Below are positions 8,723 through 18,473 of a stretch of DNA of 64,000 bases, piece after piece. The translations under genes were made by a program, and so were the position numbers. Source of the DNA: DASRDB01 sp035652815 (GTDB lineage: Bacteria; Chloroflexota; Ktedonobacteria; Ktedonobacterales; Ktedonobacteraceae). The DNA is taken from positions 1 through 64,000 of the forward strand of contig DASRDB010000022.1 of the NCBI GenBank assembly GCA_035652815.1. The letters run 5' to 3'. The stretch's first letter is position 1; every line of letters starts with the position of its first letter. The notes below the pieces were generated by a model. The model did not search any database and was not told where the DNA came from. It worked only from the letters and a program-made list of their open reading frames with translations.

Positions 8723-9684
8723 TTTTTTCTCTGAATGACGAGCAGGCCATCGGCACAATCTTCATAGTGGAATGTGCCTTGCCCATGCATCTGCTCAACG
8801 CACCACTCACCAAGCGCTTCCAGCCTTACGCGATCAAATAACTGCTCGTGTCCATAGACTTGCTCGGGGCTGCCTTTTTCAAAGGGAACCGCGATGATGA
8901 GCCGCTTTGTGGTCACTTCTAATAAGTGTTTGAGTGTGAGATACATCTCGTCTTCTTTAAAATGTTCAAGGACATGCAGGATAACCACTGTATCAAATGG
9001 GCCTCTGAAGCGAAAAGCAGGATGTAGTATATCAGCCTGCTCGTAAGCGATATGCCGGAAACCGCGTTCTTTTGCCAGCATCTCCACAATGGGAAAAGGA
9101 TCGGCCTGAATATCGATAGCAGTGATGGAATGGCATGCGGGAACATGTTCCGCGACCAACAAGGGCAGGAAGCCGAACGAACAGCCCGCGTCTAGCAATG
9201 TTTCGCCCTCTAGTAAATTCATGACACGCTTATATAAACATGCAAAATTCTGCATTGGTGTCATATAGCCATCTTCAGGCAGCTTTTTTAACAGGGCAGA
9301 GTACCTGCGCAGCGTGTTTCTCGCGTATAATTCGAGCGCTTGCTGCGTATCGTAGGGAGAGAGCGAGCCGACAATAGCTGCGAAAATCGTGCCAAATTGC
9401 TCTGCATTGTTCAGGATGCCCAGTGGCTTCAGTTCTTGCAGAAAGTAATGCCCGAGATCAGCATCGATTGCGTGTGGGGCAAACCAGTGCGCAAGGATAG
9501 TTGAGGGCGCTTCCTCGCGTGTCAGAAGCAGGAAGTGCGGCGTTTCACGAGCCGTATAGCCACCCTGCGCGAAGCGTTGCGCGAGCAAGGCCCGGTTGGC
9601 ACGATAGGCATGAATGCCAACCAGGCCGTTGATAAGGATCGAACGCTCGCGAATGGATACCTTTTTGCTGATAGATGCCGCCAA
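8719..9684 (-). CDS. class I SAM-dependent methyltransferase
   Basis: A 321-aa protein with a Rossmann methyltransferase domain in its second half. Motif I is LLDAGCSFGFLPLLVAEH, motif II is SITAIDIQADPF, the acidic strand is EQADILHPAF and motif IV is FDTVVILHVLEHFKEDE, followed by LIIAVPFE. The N-terminal 150 residues are not recognised and may give substrate specificity. The start is a TTG at 9684 with GAGGAG 6 nt upstream. The substrate is unknown; the LHVLEH motif resembles the UbiE/COQ5-like class 11 group. It converges on the kinase gene with a 4-bp overlap. Confidence 0.82.
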   Translation of the reverse strand: MAASISKKVSIRERSILINGLVGIHAYRANRALLAQRFAQGGYTARETPHFLLLTREEAPSTILAHWFAPHAIDADLGHYFLQELKPLGILNNAEQFGTIFAAIVGSLSPYDTQQALELYARNTLRRYSALLKKLPEDGYMTPMQNFACLYKRVMNLLEGETLLDAGCSFGFLPLLVAEHVPACHSITAIDIQADPFPIVEMLAKERGFRHIAYEQADILHPAFRFRGPFDTVVILHVLEHFKEDEMYLTLKHLLEVTTKRLIIAVPFEKGSPEQVYGHEQLFDRVRLEALGEWCVEQMHGQGTFHYEDCADGLLVIQRKN

Positions 9685-9717
9685 ACAAGACTCCTCTATG
9701 GCATACGTTCCTGAAAG

Positions 9718-9903
9718 CTAACGCGCAAAAAGACGGCGCAGCAGTGAAACGACGATAACGAGCAGGAGAATGGCAAGCGGAATCACCAGGACCGATGGAA
9801 TATCAATCAGAGTGGTGCCGTTATCGAGCCGGACGACTGTGCGATACTTGTTGCTGTTCGAGACCAGTTGTTTGACGTTATCTGCCAGACCAGTTTGTGC
9901 CAT
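9718..9903 (-). CDS. small DUF4342-like membrane protein
   Basis: A 61-aa protein: an N-terminal helix (ADNVKQLVSNSNKYR), a short strand pair (TVVRLDNGTTLIDIPSV) and one C-terminal transmembrane helix ending in LLRRLFAR. The helix/strand/IPL-TM pattern resembles DUF4342, whose members have a similar K-x-L...R-x-x-x-x-x-x-G-x-T-L-x-E-I-P run. The function of that family is not known to me. The ATG at 9903 is chosen because GAGGGGC lies 4 nt before it; an upstream ATG would add 10 basic residues. It lies 33 nt upstream of the methyltransferase on the same strand, so the two are probably co-transcribed. Confidence 0.6.
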   Translation of the reverse strand: MAQTGLADNVKQLVSNSNKYRTVVRLDNGTTLIDIPSVLVIPLAILLLVIVVSLLRRLFAR

Positions 9904-10099
9904 AGCTGCCCCTCGCTTTCTCGCGATAATCAAGTGCCTTTATAGTATGCTATCCTGGCCGCAAAGCTGTCAAATGTGTGGTTTTCAGGCGGTTAGATGG
10001 CGACTGGCCTCCGTGGGCGAGAATGCAAACCTTTCCAGAAGGCAACGATGATGGTAAACATCATAGTAATTGCCAGTGGTCTCATTTGAAGAGGCAATA

Positions 10100-10312
10100 T
10101 TATCTAAGTGTCTGGTTGTTATACAGGACAATGAAAAGAACAAAGATAATGACGATGAAGAGAAAGCTGACAAGAAATCTGATCAGGTGCCACATCCTTC
10201 TATCACGAACAACTGGATCATTACCAGGATTGATAATGTATCCACAATGCGGACAGGCAGAAGCCAGATCAGAAACTGCTTGATTGCACTCGGGGCAACT
10301 AATAAGAGCCAT
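10100..10312 (-). CDS. zinc-ribbon membrane protein
   Basis: A 70-aa protein with an N-terminal double-CxxC zinc ribbon (CPECNQAVSDLASACPHCGY) followed by one transmembrane helix (about 43-64, rich in Phe/Ile/Leu). Proteins of this layout are common, and the ribbon is of the DZR/zinc_ribbon_2 kind. They are usually named only by domain. GGGGGTAAAGAGC precedes the ATG. It is monocistronic, divergent from obgE with a gap of 255 bp. The role is unknown. Confidence 0.75.
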   Translation of the reverse strand: MALISCPECNQAVSDLASACPHCGYIINPGNDPVVRDRRMWHLIRFLVSFLFIVIIFVLFIVLYNNQTLR

Positions 10313-10567
10313 GCTCTTTACCCCCTTTCATATCTTTTTAGGCTGTACACCGGATCTTTCTATATTGTTAAACGTAGCGTGTATTCTTTTCTCCAAGATG
10401 CATTCTGTCTCAATATGAAAGCATTCGTGGTAAGTTTGCTCATGCAGATTTGTCTTTCATTTTTGCAAACTCCATAACTCCATAGCGCAAACCGGCCTGA
10501 TATGGTATACTCCAATGCACCACAAAGAAATGCCAATCCAATAAAGAGAGATATCTAAGGATTTCTT

Positions 10568-11866
10568 ATGTTTTACGACCATACAAAAATATTTGTGAAG
10601 GCGGGTAATGGGGGTGATGGCTCTGTTCATTTTCGCCGCGAAAAGTTTGTGCCTCGCGGTGGCCCCGATGGTGGAGATGGTGGGCGAGGAGGCAGCGTCT
10701 ATATTGAAGCGACAACGAGCTTGAATACCTTGATTGACTACCGTTACCACCAGCATTTTAAGGCTGAGAATGGCGGCGCGGGCGCGCGTCAGAAAATGCA
10801 TGGGGCCAAAGGGGATGATGTTGTGCTGAGGGTGCCGTGTGGAACGATCATACGGGATGCCGAAACGCAGGAACTGGTGGCTGATTTGATAGAGCCGGGG
10901 CAGCGTGTGATGGTGGCTCGTGGCGGGCGTGGGGGACTTGGCAACGTACATTTCGCTACCGCGACACACCAGGCCCCACGAGAGGCGCAGCGTGGCGAAC
11001 CGGGCGAGGAACGCTGGCTGTTACTTGAGTTACGGCTGATCGCGGATGTTGGGCTGGTCGGCTACCCCAATGCCGGAAAATCGACTCTGCTTTCGGTAGT
11101 GACGGCGGCACATCCAAAGATCGCGGATTATCCTTTTACCACGCTTTCGCCCAACCTGGGAGTTGTCGCGCTTGGAGAGCCTGGAAGCCGCGATGATTAC
11201 AGCTTTGTGCTGGCCGATATCCCCGGACTGATCGCGGGGGCCGCTCAGGGAGTTGGTCTGGGGCATGAATTTTTACGTCATATTCAGCGCACGCGCCTGC
11301 TTGTTCATATAGTCGATGGATCTGCGCCCGAGCGCGACCCCTGGCAGGATTTCCTCAACATTAATAAGGAATTGCGCGAATACGACGAGCGATTGGCGAC
11401 GCGCCCACAGATTATTGCTTTTAACAAAATGGACCTTCCCGAAGCGCGGGAGCGCTGGGAGGGCTTCAAATCCATTGCGGAGGCCGCAGGCTACCCCGTC
11501 TTCGCCATTTCGGCGGCGACTCACCAGGGAACGCAGGAGTTGATGTTGTACGTAGGACGCCGCTTGCAGGAGATTCGGAGTGAGGAGGCTGAGCGGGCCT
11601 CTTCGCAGGTGAGCATGGAAGGGCCGGTATTGCGCCCGCAACCTGAGGATGCTTTCACGGTCAGCAAAGAGCAGGGCGTGTATGTTGTGCGTGGCAAACG
11701 TGTTGAGCGGGCTGTCAACATGACCAATCTGGAGAACGAAGAGAGCATGGATCGCTTGCAGGTGACATTGGAGAAGATGGGCGTCACGCAGGCGTTGGAG
11801 GAAGCCGGTGTTCAGGTGGGTGATCGAGTCCGCTTCGGCAAAATCGAGTTGATCTGGGGTGAATAG
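10568..11866 (+). CDS. obgE: GTPase Obg
   Basis: A 432-aa, full-length Obg/CgtA. The glycine-rich N-terminal OBG fold opens with FVKAGNGGDGSVHFRREKF and the run GGPDGGDGGRGG. The G domain shows G1 GYPNAGKSTL, G3 DIPGLIAGAAQGVGLG (the Obg-specific switch II), G4 FNKMDLPEA and G5 SAAT. The C-terminal OCT domain (about 360-432: PEDAFTVSKEQGVYVVRG...) is present. Obg is an essential GTPase of 50S ribosome assembly and the stress response. AAGGA lies before the ATG. The usual neighbours rpmA and rplU are absent here. Confidence 0.96.
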   Translation: MFYDHTKIFVKAGNGGDGSVHFRREKFVPRGGPDGGDGGRGGSVYIEATTSLNTLIDYRYHQHFKAENGGAGARQKMHGAKGDDVVLRVPCGTIIRDAETQELVADLIEPGQRVMVARGGRGGLGNVHFATATHQAPREAQRGEPGEERWLLLELRLIADVGLVGYPNAGKSTLLSVVTAAHPKIADYPFTTLSPNLGVVALGEPGSRDDYSFVLADIPGLIAGAAQGVGLGHEFLRHIQRTRLLVHIVDGSAPERDPWQDFLNINKELREYDERLATRPQIIAFNKMDLPEARERWEGFKSIAEAAGYPVFAISAATHQGTQELMLYVGRRLQEIRSEEAERASSQVSMEGPVLRPQPEDAFTVSKEQGVYVVRGKRVERAVNMTNLENEESMDRLQVTLEKMGVTQALEEAGVQVGDRVRFGKIELIWGE

Positions 11867-12011
11867 CATCACTGCCGTAACACAAGAAATGTGATATACT
11901 TCTGGTAATTGTTACTGCTCGTCGTGCGTGCTAGCGCGCAAAGCGAGATGGAAGCGGACGATTTTTCTGTGCTGAAAGAAAAATCAGGAACGAGAGAGCG
12001 ACGCCGGACAT

Positions 12012-15000
12012 ATGGGAGAAACGCTGAATCTGCTGTTTCAGCAGCGTGAGGATGGCACCTTCGAGTTACAGGTCAAAGAGAGCTGGTCGGGGCATACGGT
12101 CAAAGGCGACTTTATTCCACCATTTCAAAGCAAACAACTGACCGCTTTATTGAAGCGCCTCAATGCATTGGAGAGCGATTCACACGAACTGCGCGAAATT
12201 GGCCAGACGCTTTTTCGCGCATTATGTGGAAACCCTGCACCGGTTTCCGGCATTCGCGATTCTTCTGAACACTCGGTTCAGGCCATGTTGCGCAGTGTTA
12301 TCCAGCGTACTCTGCGGCGGCGCGGTACGGTCGCGCTTACTCTGAGCTTCGCGCCGGGATGCGATGATTTTGTCAGCTATCCCTGGGAATTGCTGCACAA
12401 TGGCGAGCATTTTTTGCTGGCCTCGGGCGTTTTCACGCTGACCCGCGCCCTTCTGCGCCAGGATATGCCTTCTGGCTGCGAATTGCCGATTTATCCGCCC
12501 TTGCGCCTGCTCTATATTGGAGCATCTCCCATCGATTGTCCTGCATTGGAGACGGAGCTAAGCTTCGAGAGCTTGCGGCGTGGTCTGATGCCGTTAATCG
12601 AGGAAGGGCAACTCTATCTTGACAGGCTTGAGCCGCCCACCTTTGATGAACTGGTGAGCTATCTGAGTTCGCTTGGGGGGGCGGGCGCATTTGATGACCA
12701 GGAGACGGCTGTTCCCTGTTACGTCGTGCATTTTGATGGACACGGCGCTTTTGGCCGCCTCTGCCCATCGGATGATTGCGATGAATTGAACAGTGTTGAC
12801 GCGCGGCGATGCAGCAAATGTCATTCCTCGTTGAGCCGGGTGAAGGCGCAGACCTATCTCTGTTTTTGCGATGATGAGGGCTACAACCGCTATATTGGTA
12901 CGGAATCGCTGCGCGAACTCTTTGTGAGCAGCGACATTCGCCTGGCGGTTTTCGCGGCATGTGAAACGGCGCGGGTAGGAGAACAAACTGGTCGGCAGGC
13001 CCAACGACGTGCTGCTGTTGATGCCACCCTTGCAACTGCCCTGGTGACTGCACAAATACCTGCTGTAGTCGCCATGCCGTTTTCGTTGCAGGATGATCTC
13101 ACCCCCACCTTTATGTATCACTTCTATGATGCCCTGGCGCATGGGCGGACGCTTGAGGAGGCACTTTCTCGCGCCCGGCAGGCCATGTTACCGATCAAGC
13201 AGCATAGCTGGTTCGTGCCAGTTCTTTACCGGAGGGTAGTGGCAGGTGAAGAGGGGCCGGTGGGCTTGCTTGCCGGGCGAGATGAGCCGCAGGAGCATGA
13301 CCACCCGCTTTCGCACCTGGGCGCAACAACGACCTTTGTGGGGCGCGAGCGCGAAATTCAGGAAGTATCTGAATTGCTGACCGAGGCGGTCGAGAACGAG
13401 AATCGTAAGGGACGGTTCCGCATGCATCACTTCGCGCTGACCGGGCCTGCGGGGATTGGAAAGAGCGAACTGGCTTTTGAAGTGGCGCGCAGGAACGAGG
13501 AAAAGTTTCCTGGCGGCATTATTGGCATCTCGCTTCAGGGCGGAAAGACGCTCGGTGAGGCTCTGCTCGAAATGGCGCACTATCTGCGCATTCACACAAA
13601 GGCAATGAATACGGCTGATACCAGCCATTGCGAACGCACCGTGTTGAATGCGTTTCGCTCGCTTGCCAATCGCGATCTGCCCTGCTTGCTCCTGCTGGAT
13701 GGCTTTGAAGAGATTCAGGAACGGGCCGCCGAAGTCGGGGGCTGGTATCGTTTTCTCTGCTCGCTGCCTGAGCAGGTGATCGTCCTGCTAACCTCGCGCT
13801 CGAATCCCTCGACGGTGGCTACCCTCGAAAGCGCTTCCTGTCGCTGGTACGAGTACGCGGTCGGGAAAATGACCAGCCAGGATATTCTCAAGCTCTTTGC
13901 CGAACTGGCAGCAGGCAGCGGCCTGGATGAGCGCATCCATCTCTCTGAACCGCGCCAGCAGGAGATTTTGCAGGAGATCTGTACCTTGCTCGATGGCTAT
14001 CCTCTGGGGGCGCAGTTGATCTTTGGCACAGCGCGGCCCATTCATGGCAAAATCTATGCGCCAGAAGCTGCCACACGCTCGCTTGAAGAGGTGCGGGACG
14101 AGTTGCGCGAAACGCTGCCGGAGGGTATGTGGGCATTGCTTGACATCGCCTATCGCCGCCTTTCTCCCCAGGCACGCCAGCTTCTGCCCTATCTTTCAGC
14201 CTTCAAGCTGCCGTTCAGCCACCAGCAGATCGTGATGCTGATCGCCCCGGAGTCATTGGCGACTGCTCGGGCCGCCGGACGCCTCGAACACGAACATTAT
14301 TTGCAAGATATGCATGAGGTGCCTGCTGATACGACGGCTATTACTGGCGTGCCTCCTGAACTGGCGAAAAACTGGCGCGCTGCTCGTGATGAACTGGTGC
14401 ATTCCTCGTTCATTCAGTTCGATGGCCGCGTATACACCATCCATTCGCAGGTGCGCCTATTCGCGCTGGCCTATTTATCGCAAGAGGAACGTCGGCGAGT
14501 GCATCGCGTCGTTGCCGCCTATTACAGCAGTTTGCCACAGCCAAGCCCGGAAGAATGGTTTGCCGCCTTTGAACACCTGGAGGATGCGGGTGAGCCAGAA
14601 GACCGGCATAAAGCGGTGCATTTGATTGTGCGAGCGGCCTGGGCCTTGCGCGGACGGGGATATGCCTCGCAACTACGCGCCCTGCTGCGGCGGGCCGAAA
14701 CCTATGCCCTGAGCAATGGCGATAAGACGGGCGAGGGCCAGATACAGTACTGTCTCGGCTCCATTTTGCGCCAGTTAGGAAAGTATCCAGAAGCGCTTGG
14801 CTGCCTTACTCGCAGTCTGACCTTACATCGCGAGCAACGCGAACGTGACGAGGCGGCCTGGGCGCTCTACGAGTTGGCGATGCTCTTTCGAGAGCAGGGA
14901 CAATATCAGCAGGCGGGCGAACATGCGCAGGAGGCGTTGGTTCTCTTCCGGGAGGCGAATGATGCCAAAGGTATCGCCTGGATGCAGACGGTTCTGGGAG

Positions 15001-15905
15001 AAGTTAGCCGGGGGCGTGGGTACTATTACGAGGCGCTCGGCCATTTTACGGAAGCGCTCGCCGCGTTTCGCGGGTTGATGGACGATGATGGATATGCCTG
15101 GGCGCTGCGCGATCGCGGCACCGTTCACGAAGCGCTGGGAAAATATACTGAGGCGATGACGGATTATGAGGAAAGCCAGCGCCTGTTTCAGACGCTTGGT
15201 TCGCGCTATGGACAGGCCTGGGTGCTGGCCGACCAGAGCGGGGTTGAGGTTGACCTTGCAAGGTTCGAGCAGGCCAGCAAGCATTGTAACGAGGCGCTGA
15301 CAATCTTTCGCGAACAGGGGGCAAGGCGTGGTGAGGCCTGGGTGCTACACGTGCTGGGCGATCTCGCTCGTAAAAAGCGCCAGTATGACGATGCGCGAGC
15401 CTACTATAGTGAGTCATTAGCCATCTTCAATGATCTGGGAGACCGCGTCGATCAGGCGCGGGTGATAAATGCGTTAGGAGCGATTGCTTTTACGGAGGGA
15501 GCCTATCCAGTTGCCAAAGAGCATTATGAACATGCCTGCGCTATTGCCCACGAACAGGAAGCGAAGCAGATCGAGGGACGCGCTCTACGGGGATCAGGCG
15601 ATGTTGCCCGCATCATGCGTCAATATGCCGAAGCAGACAAATATTACTGTGAGGCTTTAGATATCGCGCAAAAGCTGGATACGCCTGGAGAGCGCTGCGC
15701 ATTATTACACCGGCAAGGAGAGTTAGCCTGCGCGCAAGAACAATTTCAGGATGCGTTAGCCGCCTGGGTGGAGGCGCTTTCGCTGGATCACCGTATAGGG
15801 CATCCTGAACGCGAGGAACACCAAAATCGCGTTGATGCATTTGTTGCGGAGAAAGGGCTGGAGAGCCTGTATAAACAGTTGTGCAGGCAGTACGGGCTAA
15901 ATTGA
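12012..15905 (+). CDS. giant CHAT protease-like / NB-ARC-type NTPase / TPR protein with inserted zinc ribbon
   Basis: A single 1297-aa reading frame. Residues about 80-410 form a CHAT (caspase/separase-fold) domain: the catalytic His is in HFDGHGAFG (about H244) and the Cys in FAACETARVG (about C317). Between them lies a CxxC-containing insert (CPSDDCDELN...CSKCHSS...LCFCDD) that looks like a zinc ribbon. An NTPase follows, with P-loop GPAGIGKSELA (about 477-487), Walker B LLLLDGFEE and an ARC/winged-helix-like stretch. About residues 890-1270 are repeated TPR units (motifs such as KYPEALGCLTRSL, QYQQAGEHAQEAL). The architecture resembles NLR-like sensors that trigger a protease. The ribosome site is weak (GAGAGAG, about 13 nt). 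Confidence 0.88.
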   Translation: MGETLNLLFQQREDGTFELQVKESWSGHTVKGDFIPPFQSKQLTALLKRLNALESDSHELREIGQTLFRALCGNPAPVSGIRDSSEHSVQAMLRSVIQRTLRRRGTVALTLSFAPGCDDFVSYPWELLHNGEHFLLASGVFTLTRALLRQDMPSGCELPIYPPLRLLYIGASPIDCPALETELSFESLRRGLMPLIEEGQLYLDRLEPPTFDELVSYLSSLGGAGAFDDQETAVPCYVVHFDGHGAFGRLCPSDDCDELNSVDARRCSKCHSSLSRVKAQTYLCFCDDEGYNRYIGTESLRELFVSSDIRLAVFAACETARVGEQTGRQAQRRAAVDATLATALVTAQIPAVVAMPFSLQDDLTPTFMYHFYDALAHGRTLEEALSRARQAMLPIKQHSWFVPVLYRRVVAGEEGPVGLLAGRDEPQEHDHPLSHLGATTTFVGREREIQEVSELLTEAVENENRKGRFRMHHFALTGPAGIGKSELAFEVARRNEEKFPGGIIGISLQGGKTLGEALLEMAHYLRIHTKAMNTADTSHCERTVLNAFRSLANRDLPCLLLLDGFEEIQERAAEVGGWYRFLCSLPEQVIVLLTSRSNPSTVATLESASCRWYEYAVGKMTSQDILKLFAELAAGSGLDERIHLSEPRQQEILQEICTLLDGYPLGAQLIFGTARPIHGKIYAPEAATRSLEEVRDELRETLPEGMWALLDIAYRRLSPQARQLLPYLSAFKLPFSHQQIVMLIAPESLATARAAGRLEHEHYLQDMHEVPADTTAITGVPPELAKNWRAARDELVHSSFIQFDGRVYTIHSQVRLFALAYLSQEERRRVHRVVAAYYSSLPQPSPEEWFAAFEHLEDAGEPEDRHKAVHLIVRAAWALRGRGYASQLRALLRRAETYALSNGDKTGEGQIQYCLGSILRQLGKYPEALGCLTRSLTLHREQRERDEAAWALYELAMLFREQGQYQQAGEHAQEALVLFREANDAKGIAWMQTVLGEVSRGRGYYYEALGHFTEALAAFRGLMDDDGYAWALRDRGTVHEALGKYTEAMTDYEESQRLFQTLGSRYGQAWVLADQSGVEVDLARFEQASKHCNEALTIFREQGARRGEAWVLHVLGDLARKKRQYDDARAYYSESLAIFNDLGDRVDQARVINALGAIAFTEGAYPVAKEHYEHACAIAHEQEAKQIEGRALRGSGDVARIMRQYAEADKYYCEALDIAQKLDTPGERCALLHRQGELACAQEQFQDALAAWVEALSLDHRIGHPEREEHQNRVDAFVAEKGLESLYKQLCRQYGLN

Positions 15906-15951
15906 GGAAGCGAGGACAGGAGAAGAGGGTCAGTCAATACATGGGGGAACA

Positions 15952-16022
15952 AAAGCCACCCGCAAGGGGCTGGCTCTACAATGGCGTTCGGCTTGTAGAG
16001 CCAGCCCCTTGCGGGTGGCTTT
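15952..16022. repeat. perfect 30-bp-arm palindrome (family member 1)
   Basis: Arms 15952-15981 and 15993-16022 are exact reverse complements, with an 11-nt loop. The core CACCCGCAAGGGG...CTCTACAA is shared with the element at 57046-57118, which also has an 11-nt loop. It sits between two converging genes and could act as a two-way terminator, although no U-run follows. Confidence 0.9.
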
Positions 16023-16085
16023 CAGGGTTCTCTCTGCAAGAACATGACGCGCACCCACAGGGCCTTCTCCTGTCCTACCGCAGTC

Positions 16086-18473
16086 CTAATTCGGCAGCCG
16101 CTCGAATTGGATCACCGCCGTTGGAGCTACATAAATGCGATCTCCATTATTGAGCGTGTGGCGTTCGACAAGATGGCCCTGGTAAATCAGGCCGTTCAGG
16201 CTGTCCGCGTCTTCGATGACCCAGGCATCGTTATCCCAGCGAATCTTGGCGTGCAGCCGCGAAACTTTTTGAGAAGGAACGTGAATATCATTGTCTGAAA
16301 GGCGGCCAATCGTCATTGGCGATTTATCCAGACGCTTTTGATTCACGATTTTGCCGTCAACTTCCACCAGTACGCGCGCTTTTTGCATAGTGCCTGCGGC
16401 CTGCGGGCGAGAACTTCTACCCTGAACCTGTCCATGTCCGTTGCCGTTCCCGGTTCCGACCGGCGCTGGCTGAGCAGGAGGTGTCCAGGGACGCGGGGCA
16501 ACCGGCGGAAGCTGTCCGGGTACATGCGGTGGGGTAGGAGGCGGTGGGGCCTGGTATTGGCCGCCAACTGCTGCCAGTGGAGGCACAAAGGCCGAGCGCA
16601 GGATAGATTTGTCGCCAGCGCGGTCCTGGTTGTAGCGATTCTGCTCTTCCAGCAAGCCAGCGAATACGCCGCCCATTTTCTTCAGGTCTTTAAACGTGCC
16701 CTGCTCAACGATACGACCATCCTTCAGGACGATGATCTCATCGACATTGCCGAGCGTGCTGAGGCGGTGGGAGATCATCAGCACGGTGCGTCCCACAATC
16801 AGTTTGTCCAGGGCGCGCATGACTTCGGCCTCTGCTTCAACGTCCAGCGCGGCAGTCGGCTCGTCAAGGATCAGGATTGGGGCATCACGCAAAACGGCGC
16901 GGGCGATGGCGAGGCGCTGCCGCTGGCCACCGGAGAAGTTTTTGCCCTGCTCACGCACCTCGGTCTCATACTGATCGGGCAGGCTCATAATCGTGTCATG
17001 GACGTAGGCTTTTTTGGCGGCATCGATGATCTCGTCTATCGATGCTCCTGGTTTGCCGATGGCAATGTTCTCGCGGATGGTGCCCTCGAAAAGTACGTTT
17101 TCCTGGAGAACCATGCTGACGTTCTGGCGCAGGATGGCAAGCGGAATAGCGCGGTTATCGATGCCGTCGATCTTCACTGATCCCTGCTGAATTTCGTAGA
17201 AGCGCGAGATCAGTTTCACAAGCGTGGTTTTGCCGCCGCCTGAAAGTCCGACCAGGGCTACCTTTTTCCCCGCCGCGATGTGCAGGTTAATACCTTTCAG
17301 AATAGGGCGGTTGGGCGCGTAGCTGAAAATCACGTTTTCAAAGCGAATATCGCCATTGAAGTGCGTGGGGCCATAGTACTGCGATTTGGTTTCAACCACT
17401 TCTGGCGCGGCGTCCAGCACCTCCTGGATGCGCTCAGCGCCTGATGAGGCCGCGTTATATACAACACTCAGCTTGGAGAGGTCTTTCAACGGCTGGAAGA
17501 ACTGACCCAGGTAGGCAAGGAAGACCGTCAGCGTGCCAACCGTCAGTGTATTCGCCGGAATAGTGAGGATGAGGAAGCTGAAGGTGTTGCCACTTGCCAC
17601 GTAAGCGCCTGCGCCTACAATAATAGCCGTACCGATGGCGACCAGGATGGCCACAATGGGGGTGAATTGCGCCTGTAAACCACCGGCACGCAGCCCGGCC
17701 TCGCGATTCTTACCAACATATTTTTGGAAGCGCTCCTCCTCGCGAGATTCGAGCGTAAAGGCTTTGAGAACGGTAATGGCTCCAATGTCCTCCGTTGCTA
17801 CATTTGCGACCTGGCCTCCCGCTTTCGATGCTTTTTTCGAGGCCGCCTTGATGGTGCGGGTATAGCCGATTACCACCACTGCCAGCGCGGGCAAAATCAC
17901 AATCGAGAGGATGGTGAATTGCACGTTGAAGAGGAGCATCACGACAATTACCCCCACCATTGTGAGAATGCCTGCGATCAGATCGACTATTCCATCGGTT
18001 ACGAGCTTTTCGACATCGGCAATGTTGCTCGTGATGCGCTGCACCAGGTCGCCTTTTTTCTGCTTGCCATGCCAGTCGAGGGAGAGGCGTTCCAGATGCG
18101 TGAACAATTGTTTACGCAGTCGCGCTGAGAGGTTTTGACCAATGTAGGCAGCCAGGTAGAGTTCAATATAAGACAGGATTGCAGTAAGGGCTCCCAGTAC
18201 AATGATCATCAATGAGGAGAAGACGATTACTCCTGTTACAGTATGAATTTCGCCTGGATGGAGTCCTGCCCGCGTGCCGAGTCCATCGAAGCCATTGACC
18301 AGGCCGTCCAGGAAAGGGAAGATCGAGTCGTGATGATTGACGATTTTATCAAGAATGAATTTCAGCGGAAATGCAGCCAGAATACTTGCACCCACCTGCG
18401 CAAAAGTCATGGCGACGGCAAGTACTACCAGGAAGCGATAGCCTTGTAAGTTTCGATACATGAACTTAAACAT
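16086..18473 (-). CDS. ABC exporter (TMD-NBD) fused to a C-terminal FHA domain
   Basis: A 795-aa protein. Residues about 1-320 hold six transmembrane helices of the type I exporter (MsbA/BmrA-like) fold. The NBD has Walker A GLSGGGKTT (about 408-416), signature NFSGGQRQR, Walker B ILILDEPTAALD and H-loop MISHRLST. A proline-rich linker (about 625-690, PPPPTPPHVPGQ and similar) leads to an FHA domain at about 690-795: MTIGRLSDNDIHVP, SRLHAKI and SLNGLIYQG, the phosphothreonine-binding motifs GR, SxxH and NG. A type I half-transporter fused to FHA suggests binding to a phosphorylated partner, perhaps through the many Ser/Thr kinases nearby. GGAGGAG precedes the ATG. Confidence 0.9.
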   Translation of the reverse strand: MFKFMYRNLQGYRFLVVLAVAMTFAQVGASILAAFPLKFILDKIVNHHDSIFPFLDGLVNGFDGLGTRAGLHPGEIHTVTGVIVFSSLMIIVLGALTAILSYIELYLAAYIGQNLSARLRKQLFTHLERLSLDWHGKQKKGDLVQRITSNIADVEKLVTDGIVDLIAGILTMVGVIVVMLLFNVQFTILSIVILPALAVVVIGYTRTIKAASKKASKAGGQVANVATEDIGAITVLKAFTLESREEERFQKYVGKNREAGLRAGGLQAQFTPIVAILVAIGTAIIVGAGAYVASGNTFSFLILTIPANTLTVGTLTVFLAYLGQFFQPLKDLSKLSVVYNAASSGAERIQEVLDAAPEVVETKSQYYGPTHFNGDIRFENVIFSYAPNRPILKGINLHIAAGKKVALVGLSGGGKTTLVKLISRFYEIQQGSVKIDGIDNRAIPLAILRQNVSMVLQENVLFEGTIRENIAIGKPGASIDEIIDAAKKAYVHDTIMSLPDQYETEVREQGKNFSGGQRQRLAIARAVLRDAPILILDEPTAALDVEAEAEVMRALDKLIVGRTVLMISHRLSTLGNVDEIIVLKDGRIVEQGTFKDLKKMGGVFAGLLEEQNRYNQDRAGDKSILRSAFVPPLAAVGGQYQAPPPPTPPHVPGQLPPVAPRPWTPPAQPAPVGTGNGNGHGQVQGRSSRPQAAGTMQKARVLVEVDGKIVNQKRLDKSPMTIGRLSDNDIHVPSQKVSRLHAKIRWDNDAWVIEDADSLNGLIYQGHLVERHTLNNGDRIYVAPTAVIQFERLPN

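Noticed and set aside
15952..16022. Palindrome as an insertion sequence end
   Set aside because: No transposase or target duplication is seen; the arms are contiguous with an 11-nt loop.
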